A DNA stretch of 64,000 nucleotides from positions 607,463,677 to 607,527,676 of the forward strand of contig NC_081405.1 in assembly GCF_030272615.1 (NCBI RefSeq), read 5' to 3'. Positions 1 to 11,095 of this stretch are shown piece after piece. The translations under genes were made by a program, and so were the position numbers. How positions within the stretch are numbered: the stretch's first letter is position 1; every line of letters begins with the position of its first letter. This DNA is from Cryptomeria japonica (taxonomy: Eukaryota > Streptophyta > Pinopsida > Cupressales > Cupressaceae). Under the pieces are notes generated by a model that did not search any database, was not told the origin of the DNA, and worked only from the letters and a program-made list of their open reading frames with translations.

Positions 1-1790
1 CATGTAGAACTTTCTATTCTCCACGAGTGCAATTAGGATCATTTCATGAATGTTAGGAGCTTCAATGACCCTAATAAACATTCCCTCGTAAAGTCCGAGT
101 TAGATTATTTTGGTGCTGATATCATCTTATTACAAAAAATGATATTTTTTTAGTAGAAGAATCAGGGCAACCATTTTCCACATGGAGAAATTGGGGGTTT
201 GTGGCTTTTCCATCAATTGTGGAATCAGATGGCCTTGCCATTCTATGAAATAAGAAACATATTTAGGTCCATAAGTTGTACGGAAAGGATAACTTCATTC
301 ATGGCAGAATCATTTTTTCTAGCATTTCATTCCATCTTTTAAACATTTATAGTTGTACTTCCATGGCGGGGAAGAAAAAATTATGGGATCTTCTTTCTAT
401 TACCTTAGATTCTTTCTCTGAGAAACCGTTAATTTTAGAAGGCGATTTTAATGCAATTCCATCAACCAGAGATAAAGCTAGAGGGATAGTCCCAACCATA
501 TTTTTAATGAAAAATTTCAATGACTTTGCACTTAATAATGGTCTAAACGATTGGATCCCTTATAATGGCAATGTTACCTAGACCAATAGAAAAATCATTT
601 TCTTTAAAATAGTGGAAAGGTTGGATAGGTTTTTCTCAAATCTAGTCTGGTTGTCAAAATTTGGGTTTTGTTCAGCCCTTATCCTCCCATTCTTGCGTTC
701 AGATTATTTTGGAATTTATTGGAATCAGTTTTTGAATCCCTTCTACCCAAATCTAAACCTTCATTCAAATTCCAACATATGTGGTTTAGGGACCTACATT
801 TTCATTTCACTTCTTCAAGAGTGGTGGAAAAGTGTACCTTTTTCTCCAAGGTTAGTAATGTTTTAGCTTTCAAAACAACTTCAGCATATCAAGTGAGAAA
901 TCAGAAAATGGAATGCTAGGGACTTCAAAAGTATATTTGCATCAAAATCAGCACTTCAAGATCAACTTAACAAAATTATTGATTTGATTATCATTAATGG
1001 TATTGATGAGGATTCTTATTCGAAGTAAACATCTCTTCAACTTTAGCTTGAAGAAGTATTAAAAAGGGAGGAGATTTATTGGAGGTAGAAATCAAGGGAA
1101 CTCTATCTTAAAGAAGGTGACAAAAATACAAATTTTTTCATTCTTTGGCCTCCATGAGGAAGGTTAATAATTTTATTTTCTAGATTAGGGACTCTATAGG
1201 TTGGGTCTAACATGATATTGACAAGATCCAATAAGAGGCCGTTATCTTCTTTTCTAATCTATTAATTATACCAAAAACTAATTTCCCACTGGATTCTCAA
1301 GAGATCCTAGATTGTATTCCCTCTATTATATTTCAAGAGGACAATCTTTAGTTTCTTAAAACCTTCTCTTTAGAAGAAGTGAAAAAGGTAGTTTTCTCTA
1401 TGCAGCCCAATAAAGCCCCAAGCCCTGATGGATTCATTGTGTTGTTCTTTCAAAAATGTAGGCATTTTGTGGGGAGGTATCTTTGGCTAGCTGTCAAAGA
1501 ATCAAGGCGAAATGGCAATATCCTCAATCAATTTAATTCCAATCTTATTGACCTCATTCCAAAGTCCTCTTCTCTAGCTTCTTTTGCAGATTTTAGGCCT
1601 ATTTCTCTCTGCAACACCATGTACAAGATCTTGACAAAGGCAATCTCGTTGAGGCTGGGTAAGCTTATTCCCAAATTTATCTCAAAAGAACAAGGAGGTT
1701 CTATCTTAGGTAAAGAGAGATCAGAGGGATAATCGATTGCATGTGAAATTCTCCATTCGACTAACCAAGTCAAATCATAAGTGATGATTT
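1..1790 (+). pseudogene. LINE (L1-type) ORF2 relic: endonuclease and start of reverse transcriptase
   Basis: Remnant of a non-LTR retrotransposon polyprotein, already running at the left edge. The endonuclease part reads in pieces: an N-terminal stretch ending 'DYFGADIILLQK' near 100-140, the metal-binding signature 'LEGDFNAI' near 435-460, and 'VERLDRFFSNLVWLS' at 612-660. A linker with 'ELYLKEGDKNTNFF' (1100-1140) leads to the RT start: 'NKAPSPDGF' at about 1405-1435, 'FADFRPISLCNTMYKI' near 1585-1630 and 'ISKEQGG' near 1680. These are the usual plant L1 wordings. Sequence ends near 1790, before the catalytic YxDD block, so the RT is cut short. Several frameshifts and stops make it inactive. 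1791-2039 holds no recognisable feature. Confidence 0.9.
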
Positions 1791-2253
1791 GTTGGAAGAA
1801 TGTAGCAAATATGTGCTCGAGAGATATTTGAGAGATGTGTTGTCATTGATGTCAACATATTTCTCTGTCTCAGATAGTGATGCAATGAAGTTCAGTGAGT
1901 TATTTTGTTCAGTATGATGAAGATGAAAGTTTACGAATTCAAGGGATTTTAGAGGGTTGTTTGTAGTTGATTCAGTTCAATTTTCTGAGGTCCACATGGA
2001 GATTTGGTTGAGTTATGGGTATTTGTGTTGTGGCCAGTTTTTCAGTTATATCACGATACATAGGATAATTATATTCAGTACATTAGGTCTCCATCATATC
2101 TATGTATGTTCATCTCAAAACAACTAACATATATAATCCTTGTGCTCATGAGAACTTGATTAACAAATAAATAGAAGAGTAACATGCTGATCAAATTATA
2201 TCTGAACAAGGATATTGTATCCTTAGATAATGATATATGGTCACCTTTCATAG

Positions 2254-2600
2254 TTGATGGGTTCCAACAAACTCCCCATAACAAAATTGAACGGTATAGA
2301 CATTCTTAAACGTCCTCAAATTGCTAAGTGCACTGATCAAGATCCTAAAGATTTAATGCCACGTGAATTGCATGAATCAATCTCACAAGATGTCAATGTC
2401 ATCCATGCTAAGCAAATTCGTTGCTCAGGGAAATTTCATCCACAGAAAATAACATAGAAAAGACTTTCAAGTCGATTTGAGGAAGATCTACTAAAATGCA
2501 GTCTACCTTCTGCCGAGGAAATAAAGCTGTGGGCTCATAAAATAAGGCCGAGAACTTCATCTGCTGAAACCTATATCTACAATTAAACCTATTTCTACCA
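2254..2600 (+). other. Conserved open frame opposite the TIR exon, copy 1
   Basis: A plus-strand frame running from 'GSNKLPITKLNGIDIL' through 'ISQDVNVIHAKQIRC' to 'EEIKLWAHKIRPRTSSAET', with one stop and one short indel. The paralogue at 12631-12980 keeps the same frame over nearly the same length with mostly conservative changes. I do not recognise the protein. It could be a real short coding exon inside the duplicated locus or a chance open frame; two copies cannot settle this. Confidence 0.35.
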
Positions 2601-2636
2601 CAACTTCTACGCTGTTTCATTACTAAATCTACAATT

Positions 2637-2769
2637 TTATCGTATATTTATATGAACTTGGACTGATATTCGCTCTAGGAATTTCAGCGATTTCTCATTA
2701 AGCTGTTTCCTTCTCTCAATAAGCTCTGCGACATTAGATGCAATTTGCTCTAGCCGTTCTCCTTGGTCT
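2637..2769 (-). pseudogene. Second-exon relic of a TIR gene
   Basis: Minus-strand frame beginning after a splice-acceptor-like 'tttgtag' (2770-2776). It reads DQGERLEQIASNVAELIERR and goes on to a stop near 2637. It is the paralogue of exon 2 of the intact locus at 13042-13130. The short deletion after 'ERRK' removes the early stop seen there, so this copy reads further. No TIR exon lies upstream, so it is a stranded exon. Identification rests on similarity to the 13-kb copy and on the 'G-D-(Q/E)-G-E-L-L-E' wording that follows the TIR domain in conifer TNLs (from memory). Confidence 0.6.
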
Positions 2770-3335
2770 CTACAAATCACAGTAAATGTCATATTCAATT
2801 TTATACGCACACTATTAGTTATAAGTAAAGCGATGGTCAAGATGTGGCAGGATATTGATTTAAAACCTAAATTTAAATTGAATAATAAATCTCGTTATCT
2901 AAGAGTATGCGCTAGAGAAAAAAAAGTTTTAAAATCCACTAGAAAACTAAGACAGTAGGAAATTTTTCTCCTCACATTTGAGGTATCAAAAGAAATTGAT
3001 GGCAACATGGTACATGCTGTTTTTACAGGGTTTAGATCACATCGAGTCTTGTATCCTTTTCATCAAATTGTAACAAAAAATTAAGAGAGGTTTGAAGGAC
3101 CCTTTTAACACTTATATGGAACTTTTGAAGTGGCAAATGGTCCAAATTCACCATGCCAAATACAAAATTCAGATAGAAAAATTGGTCTATAAAAAACTCA
3201 GGAATGGTCAAATGAAGAAATGCTTGAAAACAAGCCAAAATCATGGCTGGATTTTTCTGGAGCTGGAGGGTTATATAACAAAAGAAATTCAAGTGATTAA
3301 GCAAGAGGCCAAGAACCTTCGATTGGAAATTGACG

Positions 3336-4701
3336 GTCTTAGTTTATTAGCGGATGTGTTATATTTAGATGAGCACATACTATTAAATTTAATTATTAAA
3401 GGTAGGATATTTCTAAAATATTGTATCATATTAGATTTCATGACCATAGATAGGATCTTCATCAAAATATAAGATTAGCTTGAATGCCATGATTACAAAT
3501 AGGATCTTGATTTTTTCGTAGCTTGTTTCATATTCCTTTGGCATTTTTCTATTGGCATAGATCCAATGGTTCATAAAATGTTTGGGAGTTTGGATAATGA
3601 TAGGATATTGAATGAACTTATAATTATCATAAGGTAATAATATATTTTGTATAACGAGCCCTTGAGTGAGATTAATAAGTGATGGAGTACATGGTGGTGA
3701 GAGATGTTTTGATGGCATTGAATTATTGTTGTGATGGGAGGGTATATTTTTTCTTTTTCATTGAAGCTTATTTCATGGATTTTTTAATTAAAATGGATTA
3801 AATTTAAATGATATAGATATATGAAGGATTGAGAGAGGATATGGAGGCTACAAGGATTTCTTGATTTTGTTATCGGGATAAGGATTTTAGATATGTATGG
3901 GTGATAGGGATTAGGGATATGGTTTGGCATTAAAGAAGGCTTTGCATGAAGGATTGTTCTCCCTTCTAAAAGGAAAGAGGACAACCAATAGGTAGCTATT
4001 TGAAATAATAGTTAGAGTGAATATTTTCTTCAAATATTTTATATATACCAAGCTATGCCATTCTTACCTTTTCTTAAGACATAGTCTATGATTTTTTTAC
4101 GAGAAATATTAATAAATAAGCATTAAGGATTGATAAGGGAGTTTCTGCTAGTGAGTTTGTATATTGGAGACGGGGATGAGGATTTGAGTGATGAATTAGA
4201 GTTGGGGATTTGGGTTATGGATTGATTTTGAAGAAGGTTTTTAATGAATATTGATTTCTCTTGTAAATTTTTTGATTAAGATGACCAATAGATATGCATT
4301 AGCATTAAGGGAATAACTTGTGCTATCTAGTTCCTCATATTTATGATCAATATATTGGTTATTAATTCTTATGGGATTCTGGTATTGGGGATATATGGAT
4401 GGGTGACAACTTTATGGGCTTTTGGAATTGATGATAGATGGTTGTGTTTATATATTATGAATTGGTTGATTTCTACTTGCTTCTTCTTTAATTAATTGAT
4501 AGAAGTTCTTAGACTCAATGAGATTATAATTAGATTAATTCTCTATATAGTTATTATTCCAGGGGATGCCATTTATCCTATTATTTCAATATTAAATTAT
4601 TCACATATCAACTTTAATCTTCATATGAAATCAATATGTCTTAAATTATTTTAAATTAAATATAATCCTTATTTATAAATAATTATAAATCCATATAGAT
4701 T
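3336..4701. repeat. Dispersed repeat R1, copy A (left part)
   Basis: Noncoding repeat whose copies lie at 32370-33364 (with 40765-41160), 48690-49460, 50660-51792 (with 53080-53330) and partly 15990-16900. Landmarks: 'gaccatagataggatcttc' (3440), 'gatccaatggttcataaaat' (3560), 'ggtgagagatgttttgatgg' (3695), 'gaggacaaccaataggtagc' (3978) and 'tatgcattagcattaaggg' (4292). It stops at 4701 where the Gypsy-like element begins and resumes at 12287. No coding frame survives. Confidence 0.8.
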
Positions 4702-5067
4702 TGTAAAGTGGGTGAAAAATTAGGGTTTTTACCACAAGAAGGATGAAAAATGCTAATTTTCACTTAGGGATCAATTACATTTAAAAGAGGGTTTGGATCC
4801 AATAGATTTAGTCACAAACTAGCAAGGATAACAATTGCAAATTCTAATTAGATTGAAGGTGTGAATTTGTTTGCCCTCTTTTGTAAGTTGAATTGTTGGA
4901 ATTAGGGTAAAATGCTAAAAATGAAGGTAAAAACACAAAAACAATGAGCTATAGTCGTCAAATTGAGGCATGCACCTGGATCAAAGAAATATAAGTAGAT
5001 TCAGATCTAATACCTAAAAGAGCTCCTAAAATGTCGGGTTCGTGGTGAATTTGCCTTGGTCCTCTAA
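4702..5067 (-). repeat. Left LTR portion of the Gypsy-like element
   Basis: Matches the first 370 bases of the right LTR (11096-11470) at about 80% by eye, sharing 'gggtgaaaaattagggttt', 'aatagatttagtcacaaa' and 'aggcatgcacctgga'. Beyond 5067 the two diverge completely, so the left LTR is truncated or was replaced by recombination. 5068-5993 has no coding frame that I can support. Confidence 0.65.
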
Positions 5068-5993
5068 AATTTTGAGAACATCTCACTCCAAGTGTTTCCT
5101 TTAGTTCTATGAATGTGTAATCTTGATTGAAATAGATACATGCCTAGTTTCGAGGATATCTCATGTAAAAGTTTTCTTTGGTTTCGTAGATGTGTAGTCC
5201 CCCTTAAGATATATATCAATGCTTCATCTAGTTTTGGGCATGAAGCATATACCTCTAATAGTGTGTTTAGTCTGATTCTGAGGATGAACATCTTGTTTAA
5301 GACATGCAAATATATTGTACAATATGATACAAATGGAGTGATATGGGTGCCCCCTTCTTAAGATGTCAACATAGCCCTTTGTTGATGTCTTAAGGAATCC
5401 TAGAGACAAGGATACCTAAGCTTCAACACTAAGTAGATATCCAATAGGCAACAATGTCATAAATCCAAGACAAAGAGGGAATACTCTTCAAGCAAGGATA
5501 AGATAATTGAAAAGGAGATATCTTGCAACAAGTGTAAAGTAGATCCTTGGAGGAGAAGAGATCTTTACTCATAATAAATGTACCTCCAAGAAGATTTTTT
5601 TGAACAAATATAGCGTCTTCTATCAAAAGAAGGGAAGGAGAATAAGAACACATACCTTCCCCCTATTGTTAGGTGAAAGAGGATCTTGATGAAGGATGAC
5701 ACACTTTTGATCAAATGTGAGGGGTAAGTTTAAAATAGATATACATTGCCAAGTGAAGAAGAGGTTGTAGCCAAGGACTTACACCCCTTTCATAAGAGAG
5801 AATCCTGTTGCAAACAACAACTTCTGAGAAGGAATGACATCAAATTATAAGCAAACACCACTCAACAAAGTAAAATTAGATCCTTAGAAAGGAGAGACTG
5901 AGATAAATCATTTCCTGCCAAGTGTATGGACAATGAGAAGAATTATGCAACCTCTAAGGAGAGATTAAACATAAGAAAATTCATAATATACTT

Positions 5994-6948
5994 TGACGTA
6001 GGAGACTTAAGCTAAACCCCAAACACATAATCCATTCTCAGATAATAATGATCATGGTAGGTAAATTGGCTTAGGCCATGGGTTTTGTCCCTATTGGTCT
6101 CAAGTTCTATTCCTTGCCAGGTTAACCCGACAGGTGGGGATTGCGGGCAGACTCATTCACTTCCAGAGGACTAGTCTCACCTCATCCGAACCCTGCTCTA
6201 ACCCCAACTTGGAACCTATAAGTCCAAGGTAATGTGGGGTTGGTCACTGGGATGCGACGCGGGGATACCTCTAAGGTACTGAAAAAAGAAAAAAGAAAAA
6301 AATGAAAGGAAAAAAAATGAAAGGAAGTTCAAGAAAACAAAACTGCACCTACAAACTTCATAGCAGATTTGTGACATCAACAGAAAAGTGAATAACAAAA
6401 TTCGATAACAACAATGTATCTAGCACCCAATTACAATAAGAACGAGAATCATCAACAACAACCAACTAAGAAAATGTGAACACAAAAAAAGTTAACTTTA
6501 TTACTACACAACATATGAGGGTGGCTACATAGAATATTAGATGTTTACAATAAACTAACTAGCCATACATTTGTCGGCCGACTTCCCCTCTGCAACTCAA
6601 CAAACATCTACACTTCGACTTCTATGGTTCTGCCTATAGGCCGGACCTCCTTATAACACACACACACACTTACTAAACTGCTCTTTGTCTTTTTAAAATG
6701 TTTGTTTGCCTTGTCGATTCAATTTCTCCTCTGTCAGCTCGATTTCTCTTAACTATTCGGCTACCAATTCTCACCACTCATTATTCGCTCTGACTTCCTT
6801 TTGCCTATTGATATTCTTCATTTTGGCGCCAATCCTAATTGGGCCATTTCCAATCTTTAGTGTTTTAGTTTCTCTTGACCATTTCATTATCCTCTTGTTG
6901 ATGTGGCGACAGGGTTGGTGATCAATCTAGTGCGATGCTCCTGCATCA
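5994..6948 (-). repeat. 3' LTR of the short element (interrupted by a SINE)
   Basis: Aligns along its whole length with 8001-8678, except for about 275 extra bases at 6048-6320. Both copies share 'gataacaacaatgtat', 'aactaactagccatacat' and 'gggccatttccaat'. The extra block explains its 955 bp against 678 bp. Confidence 0.85.
6048..6320 (+). mobile_element. SINE (tRNA-derived) inserted in an LTR
   Basis: Present in the left LTR and absent from the right LTR at the same point. Internal RNA polymerase III promoter: A-box-like TGGCTTAGGCC (6067-6077) and B-box-like AGTTCTATTCC (6103-6113), spaced 36 bases apart as in a tRNA. A GC-richer body follows, then an A-rich tail (6281-6320). Possible short duplication 'aatga' on both sides. 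The exact ends are uncertain by a few bases. Confidence 0.7.
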
Positions 6949-7164
6949 AAGTCCCAAGAGATAAAAGATCATGTGCGCTTGCACATGGGGCAATTAATCA
7001 ACACTTGCCTCTATACTTTTTCTTTCGTTTCTCTCATAGTCAATCAGAAATACATATCACACTTCTCCAACAGAGCTACTTGTTGCATGTTTCTTTGTTG
7101 TTTACCAAATTCCTATAGTATTTTCTTTGCAACCATTCAACAACATAAATGATAATGTGGGAAT

Positions 7165-7820
7165 CTATGATCCCATGTCTTCAAACTCACACATCCCTTT
7201 TGCTGACATCTCATCATTCACAATATCTTTTACTATGCACTTCATGTCCTTCTCTACACATGTCTTCATTTCTTCTAAGTTTTCTAAACATCCTTGTGCT
7301 AGCAATAGATCTTCTGGTTTGCTATTGTTTTCCATTTCACCCATTGGTCTATCAACTACAACAGAGTCATTCACAGCCTTATGTAAATCTTCCTTAACCA
7401 AACTATTTTGGACTTCTTCATTTTCATCATACCTCCCAATGTCTACACCAGACTTATGCCTAGACTCTTCATCTTTCTTTGTTGTTATGGAGTGTACCAC
7501 AACATTGTTATGAAAACCCTTCAGATTTATCTCTACCTGTACTACTGTCCCTGTTTTTTTTTTTTAATTAACCTTTGAATAGGCCACACAACTTTTCTTT
7601 TAATTGTCAAATGCCATCTTTGTTGTTGCATCTTAATTCTATTGTTTAGTTCTTCTATTTATTTTTGCATCTCTAGTCTCATTTATTCCAACTCTTTCTT
7701 TATTTCTCTAATCTCTTTTTGTCTCATCTCATCTTCTTTCCTCTTTCTCTCTTCTTGTTTCCTTTTCCTCTTTTCCTCTTTCTTCTTCCATGAATCCTTA
7801 CCACATAAATAATCTCTCAA
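7165..7820 (-). pseudogene. Internal Lys/Glu-rich frame of the short LTR element
   Basis: The minus strand just inside the PBS encodes charged, probably coiled-coil protein pieces (runs of K, E and R at 7660-7800), then an open frame 7165-7500 of 111 codons with 'NSLVKEDLHKAVNDSVVVD' and 'EMKTCVEKDMKCIVKDIV'. I see no zinc knuckle, protease or polymerase. It may be a leftover gag or a coding frame of unknown role. Not a named family. Confidence 0.4.
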
Positions 7821-7984
7821 AAGTTACATTCCTTCAAGTAGGTCTCTCTCATTCTACTTCATCTTGTTCTTGCCTCACCTAGGTGTCTCTTCCCTTATCT
7901 ACCTAGTCTCTTGGCAACCAACAACCTGGTTGTCCTCTCAACCTACATAATCACAAACAAAAAACTATCTTACCCAATCTTTTT

Positions 7985-8000
7985 GAACTTTGATACCAAT
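7985..8000 (-). other. Primer-binding site (tRNA-Met type)
   Basis: Minus strand reads ATTGGTATCAAAGTTC directly next to the 5' LTR end; the plant tRNA-iMet-complementary PBS is TGGTATCAGAGC. Confidence 0.75.
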
Positions 8001-8678
8001 TGATGTAGGAAACTTTAGCTAAACACCACACACATACTCTATTCTCAGACAATAATGAGAGGAATTTAGAAAAACAAAATAGTACCTACAGACTTCCTGA
8101 TAGATTTGTGACAGGAACATAAAAGTGAATAATAGTAATCGATAACAATAATGTATTTGGCACCTAATTACAATGAGGATGAGAATCATCAACAACAACC
8201 AACTAAGAAATGTGAATACCAAAAAGGTTAACTTTATTATTACATAACATATGAGGGTGGATACATAAAATATTGGATGTTTATAATAAACTAACTAGCC
8301 ATACATCTATTGGCCGATTTCCCCTCTGTAACTCAATAAACATTTACACTTTGGCTTCTGTGTTTCAGCCTACAGGACAAACCTCCTTCTAACACATACT
8401 TACTAAACCGATCTCTGTCTTTTTAAAACCTCTATTTTCCTAGTCGATTCAATTTCTCCTCTAGCCACTCAATTTCTCCTATCTGTTTGGCTAACAATTC
8501 TCACTGCTCATTATTTATTCCAACTTCCTTTCGGCTATCGGTCTTCTTCCTTTCGATGCCCATCCTAATCGGGCCATTTCCAATATTTAGCATTTCAGTT
8601 TCTCTTGACTGTTTCATTATCCTTTCGCTGATGTTGTCATATGGTCGGTGATGAATCTAACATGATCCACCTATATCA
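8001..8678 (-). repeat. 5' LTR of the short element
   Basis: 678-bp uninterrupted LTR; left end TGATGTAGG directly abuts the primer-binding site, right end CCTATATCA. It shows the ancestral LTR length without the SINE. Confidence 0.85.
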
Positions 8679-9267
8679 TAGTCATATGAATAAATATCCA
8701 GTGCAAGAAATGACATGAGTATATGTAAAATCTAACTCTAAAGAAGAGGGAATCTTCAAAAGAGAGAGAGAAATAAATAAAGATCACAAACTCCCCTAAG
8801 GAGAGATTATTCATAGCGACATACCATTCTATGCAAGAAAGGATGTCAACACATGAAGAGTGCAACCCCTGAAGGGTATAGTGATACTTTAGATAGAAAG
8901 AGAGAGGAAAAAAATCCATCTTTTCCCACTAATCAAGAGGACAAGTAAAAATTAAGACGAAGAATCACATATTTCCTAAAGAGATATTATTCATAAGAGA
9001 TGCATTGTTTTAAAAAAAGAATAATTTATAATCAAGGAGCACACATGTATTCACATGAAAAATAACTCTATGCAAGAAAGGACGTCAAGTTATGAAGAAT
9101 ACAATCCATAAAGAAAATGTCGAAACTTTAGGAAGAGAAAAGAGAATCATGTTGCTACCCCAAGATATTTGAAATTGAAAAATCACCACTTGTAATTACA
9201 AAGAGTCCTAAATTAAGTTAACTACTTGTTTCATAGGGTGAGAAACAATATGAGGGTGAAAGGAGTG

Positions 9268-10482
9268 CTAAGAAACTACCTTTTCACCAAGAGAGAGAGA
9301 AAGACATGTTGACAGACATATATGAGAAAGATTGTATTGTTCTTGAACAATTTCCTTAAATGCTTTACACTTTCCAAGAGAATGCAAACCACCATGAAAA
9401 AAAATACAATATTCACTACCTCTTTTATGCTTAGTGCTAAACTTCACAAAAGGAAAAACAACATTCTCATCACACTTCAATTTCCAAAAGGTTCAAGTTG
9501 CTAATTATTCTTGATCATCTCAATAGGTGTAGGCTTATTGTTTTGAGGTTTAGGACAAGGGTTATTACTAAAAGAAGAAGGATTGTCATCAATGATTTTA
9601 ACTTTGCCACTATCAATAAGTTCTTTTATTGCATTATGACAATCAAGACAATCATTAGCATGATGATCACGAGTTTCATGAAATGAACCAAAAAGAGCTT
9701 TTGAAGAAGAAGTACTTTTAGCTGCATGAATGACTTTTTGTCTTGCAGGATGGCCGTTGAATTCTTGAATCCTACAGAAGTCATCCAAAGGAGATATATT
9801 ATGAATTCCTAGGCCTTCTATGGTAATTTTTGTAGAAGGGTTTACAGGGACTTTATTTCCTTGTTTAAATTTTCCAAGTCCTTGTCCTCTAAAACTTTAT
9901 TTTCATATCATGATAAAGCCACTCCTATAATAATCCTTTAATTGATAAGGTTGGGGAACATTGTAATAAATTTATTTGAAGTTTGTAGTGTAAGGATGTT
10001 TAGAAGGAATAAAGGGATTAGTAGATGGAGAAGGAATATCTTGTGGAGGAGGATTTTCCTTTCTATCATCATGCATATCCTCTTTGGTAGATTGAGAATG
10101 AATATCCTTATCATCTAAAGCCTCATATTTTCTTACTGTTATGTTGGGAGATAGATCATGAATGAAATGCATAAAGTCATCTTCTCTGCAAATGTTTTGA
10201 TGATTAAGATAGGCTCTAGGAGAGTAAGGCAGATCTAGAGAGATGGAAACACCAATGTTTTGATCTTTCCCCCCTTGCACTAGGGTATGTGTACGAGAAG
10301 AAGATGGGGTCTTGTTGCTCTTCAATTATTTCTCTCTATTAGAGATATCATTGATAGGAGTATTAGCTCTTTCTTCATTCACATTAGATACCCTAGGCGA
10401 GGTACAAAAAATAAGTTTTCCATTAGCATCTCTAGGATTGGGATCTACAAAATCTTTGAGGTGATCTACATATGAAATGTAC
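9268..10482 (-). pseudogene. gag: gag relic of the Gypsy-like element
   Basis: Minus-strand frames in order: 'YVDHLKDFVDPNPRDANGK' near 10460; 'MHFIHDLSPNITVRKYEAL' near 10130-10180; then 9501-9788 with 'HETRDHHANDCLDCHNAIKEL' split around 9640-9690, the type of His/Cys spacing followed by 'IKELIDSGKVKI' seen at the C-terminus of plant Gypsy gag; then, after a frameshift, 'YCIFFHGGLHSLGKCKAFKE' at 9340-9420, another CxxxHx4HxxxxC-like knuckle. Stops between blocks make it inactive. The Gypsy assignment is from motif style only. Confidence 0.6.
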
Positions 10483-11095
10483 TTTCCTAAAAACATCACC
10501 AGAAAACAACATGAACTATAAATGAAAGATTTGAGATAGAATTGATTGAAAGGAAGGAATTTTGAAACCCTAAAAACACAATATGCCAAAGTGCTATGAA
10601 TGAAAAGAAGCAATGTGAAATGAAAGAAGCCATTATCCAACACATTATTTTGATAAATATAAGTAAAAATAAAAGTAATAATATGTGAAATAGAAAAAAA
10701 ATAGATCTATTAAGTGCCATTATTAAGTTTTAAAATGAAATTTGAAAATTGATGTGAAAAGTGAAACAATCCACAAATCAAATTAATCAAAATAAATTAG
10801 TGGTTTTATAAATTAAACCTCTAAATATATATTATTTGATTAAAATGAGATCTATGAATTTGAAATTGAATTTTGAAATGTTTCTAAATCAGATCTAAAA
10901 CAATTAATCAAATTTAGGCAAATCACAAGCTTAATTTTAGGATTAAAATTAGGGTATTGAAATTAACATCTAAATTTATAAATTTCACTTGGAAATCAAA
11001 ATTGTAAATGAAAATTTAAATTTTAAATTGCATAAATACTCAGATCTGAGAACATAAATCAAAATTAAAGGTATAATGCATCAGATTCACAAAAA

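Larger units (their letters stand above)
2040..3335. repeat. TIR-locus duplicate, copy 1 (exon 1 lost)
   Basis: This segment repeats at 12300-13400, 41160-41420 and 53280-54290. Shared landmarks in order are the phrase 'gggttccaacaaactcc' (2259), a plus-strand open frame (2254-2600), the short second exon of a TIR gene on the minus strand (2637-2769), and an intron tail containing 'gaggtatcaaaagaaattga' (2979). The TIR exon that should follow is missing: sequence jumps to 'aagagaggtttgaaggaccc' (3083), also found after the segment at 54210. I read this as a pseudogenised duplicate of the 13-kb locus. Confidence 0.75.
5994..8678 (-). mobile_element. Short non-autonomous LTR retrotransposon nested in the Gypsy-like element
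   Basis: Two direct repeats (5994-6948 and 8001-8678) begin TGACGTAGG / TGATGTAGG and end CCTGCATCA / CCTATATCA, so each LTR has a 9-bp inverted terminal repeat. Directly left of the right LTR, 7985-8000 read on the minus strand is ATTGGTATCAAAGTTC, close to the initiator tRNA-Met primer-binding site. This orients the element on the minus strand. Only 1.05 kb lies between the LTRs, with a Lys/Glu-rich frame and no pol, so it is a TRIM- or LARD-like passenger that would need proteins from another element. Confidence 0.8.

Noticed and set aside
6048-6320. A tRNA gene
   Set aside because: A- and B-box-like sequences are present, but no cloverleaf can be drawn and an A-rich tail follows; it fits a SINE.
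7127-7513. Plus-strand 128-codon frame
   Set aside because: Antisense to the interior of the short LTR element, which the PBS places on the minus strand.
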